This document shows positions 1-7,922 of a stretch of 12,630 nucleotides of DNA, one piece after another. The position numbers were made by a program, and so were the translations under genes. Positions within the stretch are counted from its first letter, which is position 1, and the number at the start of each line of letters is the position of its first letter. The stretch comes from Candidatus Solibacter sp. GTDB lineage: Bacteria > Acidobacteriota > Terriglobia > Bryobacterales > Bryobacteraceae. Where the stretch lies: the NCBI GenBank assembly GCA_017883345.1, contig JADGNT010000055.1, forward strand, positions 1 to 12,630, in the 5' to 3' direction. Under the pieces are notes generated by a model. It made no database searches. It saw only the letters and a program-made list of their open reading frames with translations, and was not told where the DNA came from.

Positions 1-186
1 AATGTCACCGTTCCCGTGCTGCCGCCGGGAACCTGTCCGGTACGGTTGCCGGTCGTGGGCACAGATACACAAGGGGACTGGTGCTGGACCTGGTGGCCGA
101 CCGAATCGACGCGCTCGGCGCACCCATGTCCGACCAACAACCGAACACGTAGCGGTTCCGCCATAGGACATCGACAGTTACAATGA
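1..186 (+). other. Left-edge sequence, possible 3' end of a gene
   Basis: All three forward frames stay open from the window edge until TAG or TGA codons between about 150 and 186, so a truncated plus-strand gene may end here. Frame 1 runs to a TGA at 184-186, just before the next gene's start, and contains a Trp/Cys-rich stretch (GDWCWTWWP). Frame 3 ends at a TAG near 150, and its second half has the GC-rich third positions typical of this genome. The two signals conflict, so I cannot choose a frame or name a family. It may also be noncoding. Confidence 0.25.
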
Positions 187-192
187 GGCATC

Positions 193-1521
193 ATGAAACG
201 GGTAATTACAGGACTTATTCTCGCGTTTTTCGCCGGCGGGTGTGCCCTCGCCGCCGATGCTCCGGACGCCTGGCCCTGGTGGCGCGGTCCTGAGTTCAAC
301 GGGGTCGCGCGCGGCGACGCCCCGCTCACCTGGAGCGACCAGGATCACATTGCATGGAAGGCGCAGGTGCCGGGGAAAGGGCATTCCTCTCCGGTGATCT
401 GGGGCGATCGCATATTCCTGACCACGGCGGTGCCCACCGGCAACGCACCGGCCGCGGCGCCCGCGAATCCGGCTCCTGCCTCGGGCAGGAGAGGAGGGTA
501 TGGCGGGGGCGGCGGACCACAGGCCGAGCAGAAGTTGATGGTGCTGGCCTTCGACCGTAAAACCGGCAAGCCGCTTTGGGAGAAAGTGGCCACTGTGGCC
601 ACGCCGCACGAGGGCTTCCACTCGCAGTACGGGAGCTTTGCCTCCCCCTCGGTGTTGGTGGACAGCAAGCACGCGATCGCCTTCTTCGGGTCGCGCGGCG
701 TGTATTGCTACATGCACGACGGCCAGCCGGTATGGCAGAAGGATTTCGGCATCAAGCTGAGGATGTTGATGGCCTTCGGTGAAGGATCGTCGCCCGCGCT
801 GGATGGCGACAAGTTGGTCATCCTGTTCGATCACGAAGGCGATTCGTTCCTGGTCGCCCTCGACAAGAACACCGGGCGCGAACTCTGGCGCACGGCCCGG
901 TCGCCCGGCAGTACCTGGTCCAGCCCATTGGTGATCACCGTCGGCGGGAAGAAGCAGGTGCTGGTTTCGGCCACCAAGAGTGTGGCCGCATACGACCTGG
1001 AAAACGGCAAGCTGATCTGGCAGACCACGGGACTGGGCCGAAACGTGATTCCGATGCCCGTGGTGGCGGATGGAGTGGCCATCGTGATGAGCGGCTATCA
1101 AGCGCCCAACCTGCTGGCGATCCGGCTGGGCGGTGAGGGCGATCTGACCGGGACCGACGCCATTCTCTGGCAGAACCAGCGGGGCAATTCCTATACGCCG
1201 TCCCCCGTGCTGCACGAAGGCAAGCTCTATGTGCTCACCGATAACGGCACCATCTCCTGCTTCGACGCCAAGACGGGGAAGCCGTTCTACTCTCAAATGC
1301 GGTTGCCGAAGAGCTACAGCTTCAAGGCTTCCCCGGTGGCGGCCAACGGCAAGTTGTACCTTTCGACCGAGGATGGCGACGTGGTGGTGTTGCGGATGGG
1401 CGAGAAGTTCGAGGTGCTGGCCACCAACACGCTGGCGGATCAGGTGTTCATTGCCACCCCCGCCATCATGGATGGCGCCATCTATCTACGCGGTCAGAAC
1501 ACGCTGTTCTGCGTACGGTAA
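193..1521 (+). CDS. Secreted PQQ-like beta-propeller repeat protein
   Basis: 442 residues. A signal peptide is evident: basic MKR, a hydrophobic core at about 4-19, and an A-L-A/A-D cleavage site after residue 20. Cys17 does not sit in a good lipobox. The mature protein begins with a WPWWRGP-like segment (27-33), followed by blade motifs of the PQQ/BamB type: FDRKTGKPLWE (120-130), LDKNTGRELWR (223-233), YDLENGKLIWQ (267-277) and FDAKTGKPFY near 355. Members of this family fold as seven- or eight-bladed propellers in the periplasm; many have no known substrate and need not bind PQQ. I infer an extracytoplasmic binding or scaffold role; catalysis is not shown. The start is supported by GAGG at 185-188, four bases before the ATG. 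Residues 82-111 form an Ala/Pro- then Gly-rich low-complexity insert within a blade. The 3' end overlaps a minus-strand gene by 36 bp. Confidence 0.88.
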   Translation: MKRVITGLILAFFAGGCALAADAPDAWPWWRGPEFNGVARGDAPLTWSDQDHIAWKAQVPGKGHSSPVIWGDRIFLTTAVPTGNAPAAAPANPAPASGRRGGYGGGGGPQAEQKLMVLAFDRKTGKPLWEKVATVATPHEGFHSQYGSFASPSVLVDSKHAIAFFGSRGVYCYMHDGQPVWQKDFGIKLRMLMAFGEGSSPALDGDKLVILFDHEGDSFLVALDKNTGRELWRTARSPGSTWSSPLVITVGGKKQVLVSATKSVAAYDLENGKLIWQTTGLGRNVIPMPVVADGVAIVMSGYQAPNLLAIRLGGEGDLTGTDAILWQNQRGNSYTPSPVLHEGKLYVLTDNGTISCFDAKTGKPFYSQMRLPKSYSFKASPVAANGKLYLSTEDGDVVVLRMGEKFEVLATNTLADQVFIATPAIMDGAIYLRGQNTLFCVR

Positions 1522-1818
1522 GCGCATCCCAAGAAGGTCCGATACCGGGCGAGGGCTGAGATTGCGCTGGATCAGGCAACGTTCCGCGCCGCCCCAGCCT
1601 TCCACCAGCACCGTCCGGGCACGCCGTTCCACCGTATAGACGGCGGTGGCGCCAAACTCCGCGCATAAGGCGGGGAGCGACCATCCCTGCGGATCGAGCA
1701 TGCGCATTCCACCCTGGCGGTCGATCGGGATGGCGAGATCGCCGGCATCGCTATCGCCGGACACCGCAACGTCCAGAATCTCTTCGGCCTGCCGCAAGAA
1801 GGCCTCCACAATAGGCAT
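1486..1818 (-). CDS. Hypothetical protein, 110 residues
   Basis: This small gene fills what would otherwise be a 345-bp gap. It lies inside a much longer open minus-strand frame, most of which is the shadow of the neighbouring epimerase gene. I place the start at the ATG at 1816-1818 (MPIVEAFLRQ) because sequence upstream of it falls into the epimerase coding region. Codons from there to the TAG at 1486-1488 show the GC-rich third positions and ordinary composition expected of a real protein. The product is soluble, with no signal peptide or membrane segment. Features are an acidic N-terminal helix (1-20), a GDSDAGDLAIPIDRQGG segment (21-37) and a YTVERRARTVLVEGWGG beta-like segment (61-77). 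I recognise no family. It is divergent from the epimerase gene (48 bp between starts) and its 3' end overlaps the propeller gene. No strong Shine-Dalgarno is visible, which lowers confidence in the exact start. Confidence 0.6.
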   Translation of the reverse strand: MPIVEAFLRQAEEILDVAVSGDSDAGDLAIPIDRQGGMRMLDPQGWSLPALCAEFGATAVYTVERRARTVLVEGWGGAERCLIQRNLSPRPVSDLLGMRLPYAEQRVLTA

Positions 1819-1866
1819 TTCGGACGCGAACGCGGAAGTTTCCGATAAATCTGCTACAACTGCTGC

Positions 1867-2892
1867 ATGAGAGTTCTTTTCATCGGCGGGACAGGAATCA
1901 TCAGCACCGCGTGTACCCAACTGGCCGCCCAACGGGGCATCGATCTGACGCTGGCCACGCGTGGCCGCCGCACGGCCGGTCTCCCGGCCGGCGTCAAGAC
2001 GCTGACCCTGGACATGGACGACGCCCCCGGCGCGGCGCAAGCCCTGGCGGTCCAAGCGTTCGATGTCGTGGTCGATTGGATCGCCTTCACGCCGGCGCAG
2101 ATCGAGCGCGACCTGAATCTGTTTCGTGGCCGCACCGGACAGTACGTCTTCATCAGCTCTGCCAGCGTCTATCAGAAGCCCCCGGGACACTATCTGATCA
2201 CCGAGTCCACGCCGCTCGCCAATCTGTATTGGCAGTATGCCCGAGACAAAATCGCCTGCGAGGACCGCCTCATGCGGGCGTATCGCGAGGAGGATTTCCC
2301 GGTCACCATCGTGCGTCCTTCGCTGACGTACGGCGAGACGCAAATCACTCTTGCGGTCAACAGTTGGGCCAAGTCTTACACGGCGGTGGATCGCATGCGG
2401 CAGGGCAGGAAGGTGATTGTGCCCGGCGAGGGCTCCTCCCTGTGGGTGATCACGCACAACACCGATTTCGCCAAGGGATTGGTGGGCCTGCTGGGGAATC
2501 CGCAAGCCATCGGACACGCCTTCCACATCACCACCGATGAAGTCATGACTTGGGACCAGTTCTACCGCATCGTGGGGGCGGCCGCCGGAGTGGAGCCGCA
2601 ACTGGTCCACATACCGTCCGACTTCATCGGCGCCTGCCTGCCCGATAAGTTGGGCGGATTGAAGGGCGACAAGGCCGTCAGCGTGGTCTTCGACAACAGC
2701 AAGATCAAACGCTTCGTTCCGGGTTACTGCGCCACCGTGCCTTTCGCGGAAGGCATTCGCCGCACCCTGGCCTGGTTCGACGCCGACCCCGCGCGCCGGC
2801 AGATCGATGCGGACGCTAACGCCCAATGGGACAAGCTAATCGCGGCGTACGAGCAAGGGGCCACCGCGGCAGCGCGGCTGTTTCAGGGGTAG
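1867..2892 (+). CDS. NAD(P)-dependent epimerase/dehydratase, extended SDR family
   Basis: 341 residues, a normal length for extended short-chain dehydrogenases. The N-terminal Rossmann signature is MRVLFIGGTGIIS, with the Gly-rich turn at 7-13. TRGRR (31-35) at the end of beta-2 suggests some NADP preference. The catalytic elements are visible: SSAS (97-100) supplies the Ser, and Y124-A-R-D-K128 is the YxxxK pair. IVRPSLTYG (148-156) is the conserved proline-bearing strand after the active site. The overall pattern resembles sugar-nucleotide epimerase/dehydratase-like proteins, including the CSP41-like branch; substrate cannot be inferred. It is cytoplasmic, with no signal peptide. The start is the first ATG in frame and preserves the Rossmann strand, though no clear Shine-Dalgarno precedes it. 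It stands alone on this strand, diverging from the 110-residue gene and converging on the TonB receptor. Confidence 0.88.
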   Translation: MRVLFIGGTGIISTACTQLAAQRGIDLTLATRGRRTAGLPAGVKTLTLDMDDAPGAAQALAVQAFDVVVDWIAFTPAQIERDLNLFRGRTGQYVFISSASVYQKPPGHYLITESTPLANLYWQYARDKIACEDRLMRAYREEDFPVTIVRPSLTYGETQITLAVNSWAKSYTAVDRMRQGRKVIVPGEGSSLWVITHNTDFAKGLVGLLGNPQAIGHAFHITTDEVMTWDQFYRIVGAAAGVEPQLVHIPSDFIGACLPDKLGGLKGDKAVSVVFDNSKIKRFVPGYCATVPFAEGIRRTLAWFDADPARRQIDADANAQWDKLIAAYEQGATAAARLFQG

Positions 2893-2900
2893 GCGGGCAG

Positions 2901-2959
2901 GGCGGGTTACCAACCCGCCGAATGCCCCCATGAATGGGGGCATGGCAGCCTAAAAGGCT
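2901..2959. terminator. Three consecutive perfect hairpins between convergent genes
   Basis: Three separate perfect inverted repeats follow each other. GGCGGGTT (2901-2908) pairs with AACCCGCC (2912-2919) around ACC. ATGCCCCCAT (2922-2931) pairs with ATGGGGGCAT (2934-2943) around GA. AGCCT (2947-2951) pairs with AGGCT (2955-2959) around AAA. They lie between the 3' ends of the epimerase gene and the TonB-receptor gene, so a bidirectional transcription end is the natural role. None is followed by a clear U-tract, so an intergenic repeat element of the REP type is an alternative. Confidence 0.6.
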
Positions 2960-2970
2960 ACTCTACGGTC

Positions 2971-5895
2971 TTAGAAGCTGACTTTGGCCGAGAATTGCAA
3001 AGACCGTGCCGGCAACTGATTCGTGATTCCCGTCAGCGGCGAGCCGAAGCCCGCGCCTGCCGTTGCCCCGTTCCCGTACGTGCCGCTGTAGCCGACGAAG
3101 TTGGGGTGGTTCACCACATTGAAGGCCTCGGCCCGAACCACCAGGTGCACCCGCTCCGTACCCAGCGCGAAGGAGCGTTCGAGGAACGGCGCGATGTCGT
3201 AGATCGACTTGCCTCGGCCCGCATTGCGCGCGATCACCACGCCGTCGATCACCGGCCGGTCCGTCGTGGCGCCCGTATCGCCGCTGTTATTCACCCCGGT
3301 CACGATGTTGTACGGCAGTCCCGAGGCTAGCGTGAAGACGCCGCCAAAGTGAATCTGTAGCGGCAGAATGTACACGCCACTCAGCACGAAGCGGTGCCGC
3401 TGATCGAAGATCGCGTTGCCGTATTCCACCCGGCCGGTGAAGTTCGGATCGTTGGGGTTCTGCCCCGGAACGTCCGGGTCCACGTTGTCCAGTGTGTGCG
3501 ACCACGTGTAGCTGGCCAGCACGCTGAGCCGGTCGCTGAAGCGATGCGTCAGGTTGAGGTCGAGCGCGTTGTAGTTGGCGTAGCCGTCGTTCACGTCGCT
3601 GGTGATCGTCGAATACGGCGGTTGCGGACTGCTCGCCGCGCTGGGATTGCACGCCAGGCCGTGCTGGCTGTACCAGTTGATCCAGTAGGGGCGTGTGCAG
3701 TTGGCCGCCTGCGCGGTGCGCACCTGTCCGGCCGCGGTCCGGATAAACGGCGTTGGCGGATCGACGTCGCGCGGGCGATTGATCCGGCTGGTGTGCGAGC
3801 CCACGTAATCCACGCTCAGCACCCAGTTCCGCGGCAGGCGGCGCTCCATGCCGATGGTCCACTGCTTGGCGTAGGGGTTGAGCAGCTTGTCCTGATAGCC
3901 GATCAGCGTGGAGGTGGGGAAATACTGGTTGAGATTGGCGCTGTCGCCCGGGCGGACGTACAGGCTGCGCAGCGGCGCGGCGGCGCCCGTGGGAAACGCC
4001 GGCAGCGGCGCCGCGGTCACACTGGTGGGGAACCCGACCTGCCCCGCCGCGGCCGTGTAGTTGAAGACGCCTGTCGGTCCGGTCAGCGCCCAGTTGGCCG
4101 CGGCGTTATTGACGATCTGCGAATAGTAGATGCCGAAGCCGCCGCGCACCACCGTCTTGCCATCGTTGTGGACGTTGTAGCTGAATCCCAGGCGCGGCGC
4201 GAAATCCTGGCGCGAATCGGCAAAGGTCTGCTGCTCGTAGCGCAGCCCGACGTTGACGGTGAGATCGCGCCGCAGGCGGATATCGTCCTGCACGAACGTC
4301 GACCACAGCGTATCGTCCACGGTGTAGTTGGCGTTGCCATAGCTCTGTGTATAGCTGGCCACGTTGGCGATGCTGCCCAGGTAGGTCTGGCTCTCGCAGA
4401 CTGCGACCGTCTGCACGCAGGCTTTGAAGATGAACTGGCCGAGATAGATCGGGCCGCCGAATTCCTTGCTGTCGCCGCCACTGTGCGCGTGCATCGCGTC
4501 GAAGCCGAAGCGCAACTGGTGGCGGCCCTTGATGGTGGAGAGCGTGTCGTTGATCTGATACTGCCGGTTGATCAGCAGCGCGGATTGCGACGTGCCGGTG
4601 GTGAATGTTCCCACGCCGCTGATCGGCACCTGGTACTGCGTGCCGTAGACCACGGGGTCGAACTGCGTGATCGGCGAGGCGATCTGGAATTGCACTCGCA
4701 CGTTGTTGAGCAATGACGGGCTGAGCACGGCGGTTTCGCCCAACTCTTCGGAGTAGGTGCGGCGGCGGAACACGCGGTCCACCGTGGGCAGGCTGTTGCC
4801 GCCCACCGCGCCGTTGGGATTGGTATCGTGGAAGCCGTCGACGTTGCCGCGGAAGAAGAGATTGTTGCGGTCGTCGATCTGACGATCGAGGCGCAGCAGG
4901 CCCAGCCATCCGCGATAGTGCCCGATGAAGATGCCGGGCGCGACCGGCGAGGTCACCGGCGAACCTTTATCCTCGCGGCTGAACTCACCCGCCGCGAAGA
5001 AGTGCGTTTTGCTGGAAAACGGACCGCCGAGGGAGGCGGCGGATTGGCCCAGCGAATCGCTGGTCAACTGGTTGCCGCTGGTGGCGTTGGCCGCCGTGAA
5101 GCCGGAAAGCGCGGCGGCCGTATCCGCCGGACGCCACAGTTCCAGCACATCGCCGTGGAACTTGCTGCCCCCGCTCTTGGTCACCATGTTGATCACGCCG
5201 CCCGCCGTGGCGCCGTATTCGGCCGAGAAGGCGTTGGCCAGCACGTTCATTTCTTCCACCGCCAGAACCGGCAGCGTGCTGAACAGCGTCTGGCGGCCCC
5301 AACTGTCGCTGTTGGTGGCGCCATCGGTTACGAACAGCGCTTGGCGGCGTCCCGCACCGTTGGTGGTGAACAGCGTCTGGTTCATGAACACGTCGCCCTG
5401 GCTGATGGCGGGACGGTTGGCCGCATTCAACATCGGCAGGTTGCTGATGCGGCGGCTGAGCAGCGGCGTCTCCTCCATCTGCTGCGCCCCCAGGCGTGTG
5501 CCGATTTGCGGCGCGTCGGTGCGGACCTCGCCCACCGTCCCGGTGACCGTGATCTGCGTCTGTCCCCCGGACACGCTGAGCTGAAGATTGATGCCCGCGG
5601 TCGCGCCGCCGGCCAGCGTGACGTCTTTCACTTGCGCGTCGGCGAAGCCTTGCCTGGTGGCGGTGATCTGGTACTTGCCCGCTACCGGAAGGCCGGCCAG
5701 CGAGTAGTTGCCGGCGGCATCGGTCAGCGCGGTCCGTTCCAACCCGCTCTGCTGGTTCCTGGCGGCGATCTGTACGCCCGGCACCGCGGCGCGGCTCGGG
5801 TCAGTCACCTGGCCCTGTATGGTGGCCGTGTCTGGCGTTTGCGCGAACACGCCGGACGCGAAAATCAAAAGGCAGGAACCGAGGAGTTTGAGCAT
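2971..5895 (-). CDS. TonB-dependent receptor, Oar-like, with carboxypeptidase-regulatory-like domain
   Basis: 974 residues from the chosen start. The frame stays open 27 codons further upstream (to 5976), but those codons encode no signal peptide. The ATG at 5893-5895 gives MLKLLGSCLLIFASGVFAQ, a clean signal peptide cleaved after VFA (residue 18). Residues about 23-110 are a carboxypeptidase-regulatory-like (transthyretin-fold) domain, with IQGQVTDPSRAAVPG and later TDAAGNYSLAGLP. A plug domain follows at about 115-250, including NAFSAEYGATAGGVINMVTKSGG (split around 221-243). The rest is a long beta-barrel ending in VSF, the C-terminal aromatic typical of outer-membrane barrels. I see no convincing TonB box. 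Receptors of this class import large substrates such as oligosaccharides or peptides, or help surface assembly; the cargo here is unknown. No SusD partner adjoins it. It is transcribed alone, divergent from rmuC. Confidence 0.92.
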   Translation of the reverse strand: MLKLLGSCLLIFASGVFAQTPDTATIQGQVTDPSRAAVPGVQIAARNQQSGLERTALTDAAGNYSLAGLPVAGKYQITATRQGFADAQVKDVTLAGGATAGINLQLSVSGGQTQITVTGTVGEVRTDAPQIGTRLGAQQMEETPLLSRRISNLPMLNAANRPAISQGDVFMNQTLFTTNGAGRRQALFVTDGATNSDSWGRQTLFSTLPVLAVEEMNVLANAFSAEYGATAGGVINMVTKSGGSKFHGDVLELWRPADTAAALSGFTAANATSGNQLTSDSLGQSAASLGGPFSSKTHFFAAGEFSREDKGSPVTSPVAPGIFIGHYRGWLGLLRLDRQIDDRNNLFFRGNVDGFHDTNPNGAVGGNSLPTVDRVFRRRTYSEELGETAVLSPSLLNNVRVQFQIASPITQFDPVVYGTQYQVPISGVGTFTTGTSQSALLINRQYQINDTLSTIKGRHQLRFGFDAMHAHSGGDSKEFGGPIYLGQFIFKACVQTVAVCESQTYLGSIANVASYTQSYGNANYTVDDTLWSTFVQDDIRLRRDLTVNVGLRYEQQTFADSRQDFAPRLGFSYNVHNDGKTVVRGGFGIYYSQIVNNAAANWALTGPTGVFNYTAAAGQVGFPTSVTAAPLPAFPTGAAAPLRSLYVRPGDSANLNQYFPTSTLIGYQDKLLNPYAKQWTIGMERRLPRNWVLSVDYVGSHTSRINRPRDVDPPTPFIRTAAGQVRTAQAANCTRPYWINWYSQHGLACNPSAASSPQPPYSTITSDVNDGYANYNALDLNLTHRFSDRLSVLASYTWSHTLDNVDPDVPGQNPNDPNFTGRVEYGNAIFDQRHRFVLSGVYILPLQIHFGGVFTLASGLPYNIVTGVNNSGDTGATTDRPVIDGVVIARNAGRGKSIYDIAPFLERSFALGTERVHLVVRAEAFNVVNHPNFVGYSGTYGNGATAGAGFGSPLTGITNQLPARSLQFSAKVSF

Positions 5896-5982
5896 AGCGA
5901 GATCCACTAAGGGTACAGCAGTCCAACCTGCTACTACCATCGGTCGTAGTGGCGTAAGTGCATGTGCGCTGCCCATCGGGGA

Positions 5983-6056
5983 ATCGCTCCCTCACGGTCG
6001 CGGCTCCGATCAGAGCCGCGATGCGCCAATCCGAGCCGCGACCGTGAGGGAGCGAT
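5983..6056. repeat. Perfect 24-bp inverted repeat with alternative inner hairpin
   Basis: The 24 bases at 5983-6006 (beginning ATCGCTCCCTC, ending GCGGCTC) are the exact reverse complement of 6033-6056. The 26-bp spacer holds another copy of GAGCCGCG (6013-6020), so the inner 8 bases of the left arm can pair either with this nearby copy (6-nt loop) or with the far arm. It occupies the 203-bp spacer between the divergent TonB receptor and rmuC genes, so it is not a simple terminator for either one. A dispersed palindromic (REP or MITE-like) element is the best guess; a regulatory role is possible. Confidence 0.8.
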
Positions 6057-6098
6057 CGCCTTGTGCATCCGAGCGCAACTTGGACGCGGCGCGCGATA

Positions 6099-7337
6099 AT
6101 GGAGCCAATGCAGAACATTCTGCCGGTCCTGTGTTTTGTCGCCGGTTTCGCCCTGGCGTGGCTGATCTGGCACGGCAGGAGCGCCGCGCGCGCGGCCGAT
6201 CTACAGGCGCGGCTCGAAACCGAGCGCAAGAGCGCGGACGAGAAGATGGCGCTTCTCGAAGACACGCGGCAGAAGCTCTCCGATGCCTTCAAGGCACTCT
6301 CCGCCGACGCCCTCGCCCGCAACAGTCAGTCCTTCCTGGAACTGGCCGGCGCCACCCTGGCCAAGACCCAGGAGACCGCCCGCGGCGATCTGGAACTGCG
6401 CCAGCAGGCCATCGCCGACATGGTGACCCCGGTGCGCGAATCGCTCGACAAGGTGGACCATAAGATCCAGGAACTGGAGAAGGCGCGCGCCGGGGCCTAT
6501 GCCGGACTCAACGAGCAGGTGCGCAGCCTGATCGAGACTCAATCGCAGTTGCGCGGCGAGACGGGCAAGCTGGTGACCGCGCTGCGCACGCCGAGCGCGC
6601 GCGGCCGCTGGGGCGAAATCCAGTTGCGCCGCGTGGTCGAAATGGCCGGCATGCTGGAGTATTGCGACTTCAGTTCGCAGACCACGCTCTCCAGCGAGGA
6701 TGGCCGCCTGCGCCCCGACCTGCTGGTCAAGTTGCCCGCCGGCAAGACCATCGTGGTGGATGCCAAGACGCCGCTCGAGGGCTACCTCGAAGCCATCGAG
6801 GCGCCCGACGAGGTCACGCGCAAGGCCCGCCTGGCCGATCACGCGCGGCAGGTGCGCATGCACATGACCTCGCTCGGGCGCAAATCGTATTGGGACCAGT
6901 TCGACGAGGCGCCCGAGTTCGCCGTGCTCTTCCTGCCCGGCGAGTGTTTCTTCAGCGCGGCGCTGGAGAGCGACCCCAGCCTGATCGAGTTCGGCGTGGA
7001 GCAGAACATCATCCTGGCCACGCCCACCACGCTGATCGCCCTGCTGCGCGCCGTGGCCTACGGCTGGCGGCAGGAGAAGCTGGCGCAGAACGCCGCCGAG
7101 ATCAGCGCGCTGGGCAAGGAACTCTTCAAGCGGATCGCCGATATGGGCGAGCACTTCAACAAGGTGGGCCTGAACCTGGGGCGGGCGGTGGAAGCTTACA
7201 ACAGCGCGGTGGGGTCGCTGGAAAGCCGCGTGATGGTGAGCGCGCGCCGCTTTGCGGACTTGAAGACCGCGCCCATCGGCGGGGAGATCGCACCGCTGGA
7301 GCCCGTGGAGAAGAGCGTGCGCGCGCTGCAACCGTAG
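6099..7337 (+). CDS. rmuC: DNA recombination protein RmuC
   Basis: 412 residues. One membrane anchor (about 5-24, [18 protein letters not shown]) is followed by a long charged coiled coil (about 30-160) and the RmuC domain (about 163-385). Diagnostic pieces are R169-GRWGE-like, [19 protein letters not shown] (205-223) and [11 protein letters not shown]207 and the D221-A-K223 element match the PD-(D/E)xK-like core of this nuclease-superfamily domain. [19 protein letters not shown] (264-282) and [20 protein letters not shown] (307-326) are further family hallmarks. In E. coli, RmuC limits recombination at short inverted repeats and other structures; its biochemistry is poorly defined. ATG 6099 (MEPMQ) and ATG 6108 (MQNIL, preceded closely by GGAG) are both plausible. 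An in-frame ATG at 6063 would add residues without family likeness. The gene is monocistronic. Confidence 0.93.
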   Translation: MEPMQNILPVLCFVAGFALAWLIWHGRSAARAADLQARLETERKSADEKMALLEDTRQKLSDAFKALSADALARNSQSFLELAGATLAKTQETARGDLELRQQAIADMVTPVRESLDKVDHKIQELEKARAGAYAGLNEQVRSLIETQSQLRGETGKLVTALRTPSARGRWGEIQLRRVVEMAGMLEYCDFSSQTTLSSEDGRLRPDLLVKLPAGKTIVVDAKTPLEGYLEAIEAPDEVTRKARLADHARQVRMHMTSLGRKSYWDQFDEAPEFAVLFLPGECFFSAALESDPSLIEFGVEQNIILATPTTLIALLRAVAYGWRQEKLAQNAAEISALGKELFKRIADMGEHFNKVGLNLGRAVEAYNSAVGSLESRVMVSARRFADLKTAPIGGEIAPLEPVEKSVRALQP

Positions 7338-7338
7338 A

Positions 7339-7389
7339 GCGGGCGTTTCGCCTGCCATGCCGGTATTCGTACCGGCATTCTTCGAAGAA
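7339..7389. terminator. Hairpins in convergent spacer (UUCG-loop stem)
   Basis: The spacer between rmuC and the zinc-ribbon gene holds a perfect 9-bp stem, ATGCCGGTA (7357-7365) and TACCGGCAT (7370-7378), closed by a TTCG tetraloop. Just upstream is a weaker stem (7339-7345 with 7349-7355, one G-T pair). Just downstream is a 12-bp perfect palindrome, TTCTTCGAAGAA (7378-7389). There is no long U-tract on either strand. Position between two converging 3' ends makes a bidirectional terminator or RNA 3'-end stabiliser likely. Confidence 0.55.
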
Positions 7390-7448
7390 CGGCGGCAAGG
7401 ACGCCGACGTGGCAGCCGGGGTACCCTCTGGGTCTGGCTACGCTACGG

Positions 7449-7919
7449 TTACGCGCGGGCCATGCGTTGGTACTCCGCTTCCGACGCAGCGGGCAGCAGC
7501 ACCCACAGCGTGTAGACGCCGATCGCCGTGCCGAACGGCGGATGCAGCAGGTTGATGAATGCCAGCACAATGGCCAGAATGCGCGCCCACGAGCGGCGTT
7601 CGTACAGTCCCCAACCGGCGATCACGCCGATGACTCCGGTCACCAGGAAAATGCCGCCGACGGCGCGCACGATTCCGTGGACGAAGAAGGGTGCGTCGCC
7701 GGTGAACGGAAACCCCCAGTCCGAGAAAGAATTCAGAACCAGGCCCGGCAGCAACCGCAGAGCGGAATACGCCAGCCATAGGACCGCGACGTTGCGCAGG
7801 TGGCCGTTGACGCGGTTGACGGACGGTAGCGGCGGCGGCGCGGCGCCGAACTGTCTCCCGCAGTGAGGACAGAAGCTCACGGGACCTTGCAGGTTAGCGC
7901 CGCAACGATCACAAAACAT
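7449..7919 (-). CDS. Zinc-ribbon membrane protein of unknown function
   Basis: 156 residues. The N-terminus MFCDRCGANLQGPVSFCPHC has C3-x2-C6 and C17-x2-C20, a zinc-ribbon of the kind found at the start of many small bacterial membrane proteins. A Pro-rich linker (25-33) precedes about four hydrophobic segments: 43-62, 78-104, 112-126 and 130-143. The product is therefore a small inner-membrane protein with a probable cytoplasmic zinc-binding head. No enzymatic motif is visible and I would not assign a function. The start is secure: the upstream RNA carries GGAGG six bases before the AUG. That ribosome binding site sits inside a 9-bp hairpin described separately. The gene is the last in a minus-strand run after recJ, 57 bp downstream of its stop. 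Confidence 0.8.
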   Translation of the reverse strand: MFCDRCGANLQGPVSFCPHCGRQFGAAPPPLPSVNRVNGHLRNVAVLWLAYSALRLLPGLVLNSFSDWGFPFTGDAPFFVHGIVRAVGGIFLVTGVIGVIAGWGLYERRSWARILAIVLAFINLLHPPFGTAIGVYTLWVLLPAASEAEYQRMARA

Positions 7920-7922
7920 GTC

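Noticed and set aside
178..1296. A 372-codon minus-strand frame opposite the propeller gene
   Set aside because: Shadow of a gene with a signal peptide, ribosome binding site and repeat motifs.
1819..2826. The upstream two-thirds of the long minus-strand frame that ends at 1486
   Set aside because: It runs antisense through the epimerase gene and has shadow composition; only the part after the ATG at 1818 looks like a gene.
3394..5910. Long plus-strand frames of 440 and 360 codons opposite the TonB receptor
   Set aside because: They are shadows of the receptor; the receptor has a signal peptide, domain order and barrel terminus, while the antisense products have none.
5896..5976. A longer TonB-receptor start at 5976
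   Set aside because: The added 27 residues push the signal peptide inside the protein; the ATG at 5895 gives a proper secretion signal.
6201..7358. A 385-codon minus-strand frame opposite rmuC
   Set aside because: Antisense to a diagnostic RmuC domain, with no likeness to any family.
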